Assembly: GCA_017853235.1 (NCBI GenBank)
Contig: JAFMJX010000123.1
Span: forward strand, 1 to 5,472
Reading direction: 5' to 3'
Length of the DNA: 5,472 bases
From: Chitinophagaceae bacterium
Lineage (GTDB): Bacteria; Bacteroidota; Bacteroidia; Chitinophagales; Chitinophagaceae
In this document: piece by piece, positions 5,455 to 5,472 of the stretch
Layout: each line of letters opens with the position of its first letter
Numbering within the stretch: the stretch's first letter is position 1
The notes under the pieces: model-generated
Database searches by the model: none
Told to the model about the DNA's origin: nothing
What the model saw: only the letters and a program-made list of their open reading frames with translations
Position numbers and translations under genes: made by a program

Positions 5455-5472
5455 CTTCATAAGCAAGCAATC
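5455..5472. other. Right edge after the tRNA-like element
   Basis: Only 18 bases remain (CTTCATAAGCAAGCAATC). No terminator or gene start can be recognised, so the continuation of the RNA region is unseen. Confidence 0.5.

Noticed and set aside
1..5472. CRISPR array, insertion sequence or prophage
   Set aside because: No regularly spaced repeats, transposase, integrase or phage protein is visible; the four genes look like ordinary envelope and transport genes.

Overview
The window looks like a chromosomal segment of an AT-rich member of the Bacteroidota. The evidence is a TonB-dependent receptor carrying an N-terminal CarboxypepD_reg-like domain, little sign of Shine-Dalgarno sequences before the starts, and promoter-like TAnnTTTG boxes of the kind that phylum uses. 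The genus cannot be told from the sequence alone.

Layout. All four protein genes lie on the minus strand and read from right to left. In order of transcription they are: a secreted DUF481-like outer-membrane beta-barrel protein (4118-4927); a membrane cation exchanger of the Ca2+/cation antiporter (CaCA) superfamily (3022-4056); a secreted YncE-type YVTN beta-propeller (1853-2854); and a TonB-dependent receptor (starts at 1843 and runs off the left edge, at least 614 residues). The propeller and receptor are 9 bp apart and almost certainly cotranscribed. The exchanger lies 61 bp behind the beta-barrel gene, and the propeller lies 167 bp behind the exchanger, with its own weak promoter-like box.

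The pairing of a TonB receptor with a secreted YncE-like propeller recalls E. coli yncD/yncE and Bacteroides btuB/btuG. It suggests uptake of a metal or metal complex; the substrate is not visible. The upstream exchanger could balance cations, but that link is inference from position only.

The right-hand 545 bases (4928-5472) hold no convincing protein gene. On the minus-strand side they carry tandem repeats just upstream of the barrel gene. On the plus-strand side a perfect TATATTTG box (5236-5243) precedes a compact GC-rich island in otherwise very AT-rich DNA. This looks like a structured RNA: an aptamer-like fold (about 5248-5312) with some resemblance to the SAM riboswitch clan, a 12-nt palindromic hairpin, a 13-codon reading frame, then a divergent tRNA-Cys(GCA)-like element (5384-5454) with abnormal bases at positions 33 and 73. 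This RNA region is the most unusual part of the window. Whatever it precedes lies beyond the right edge.
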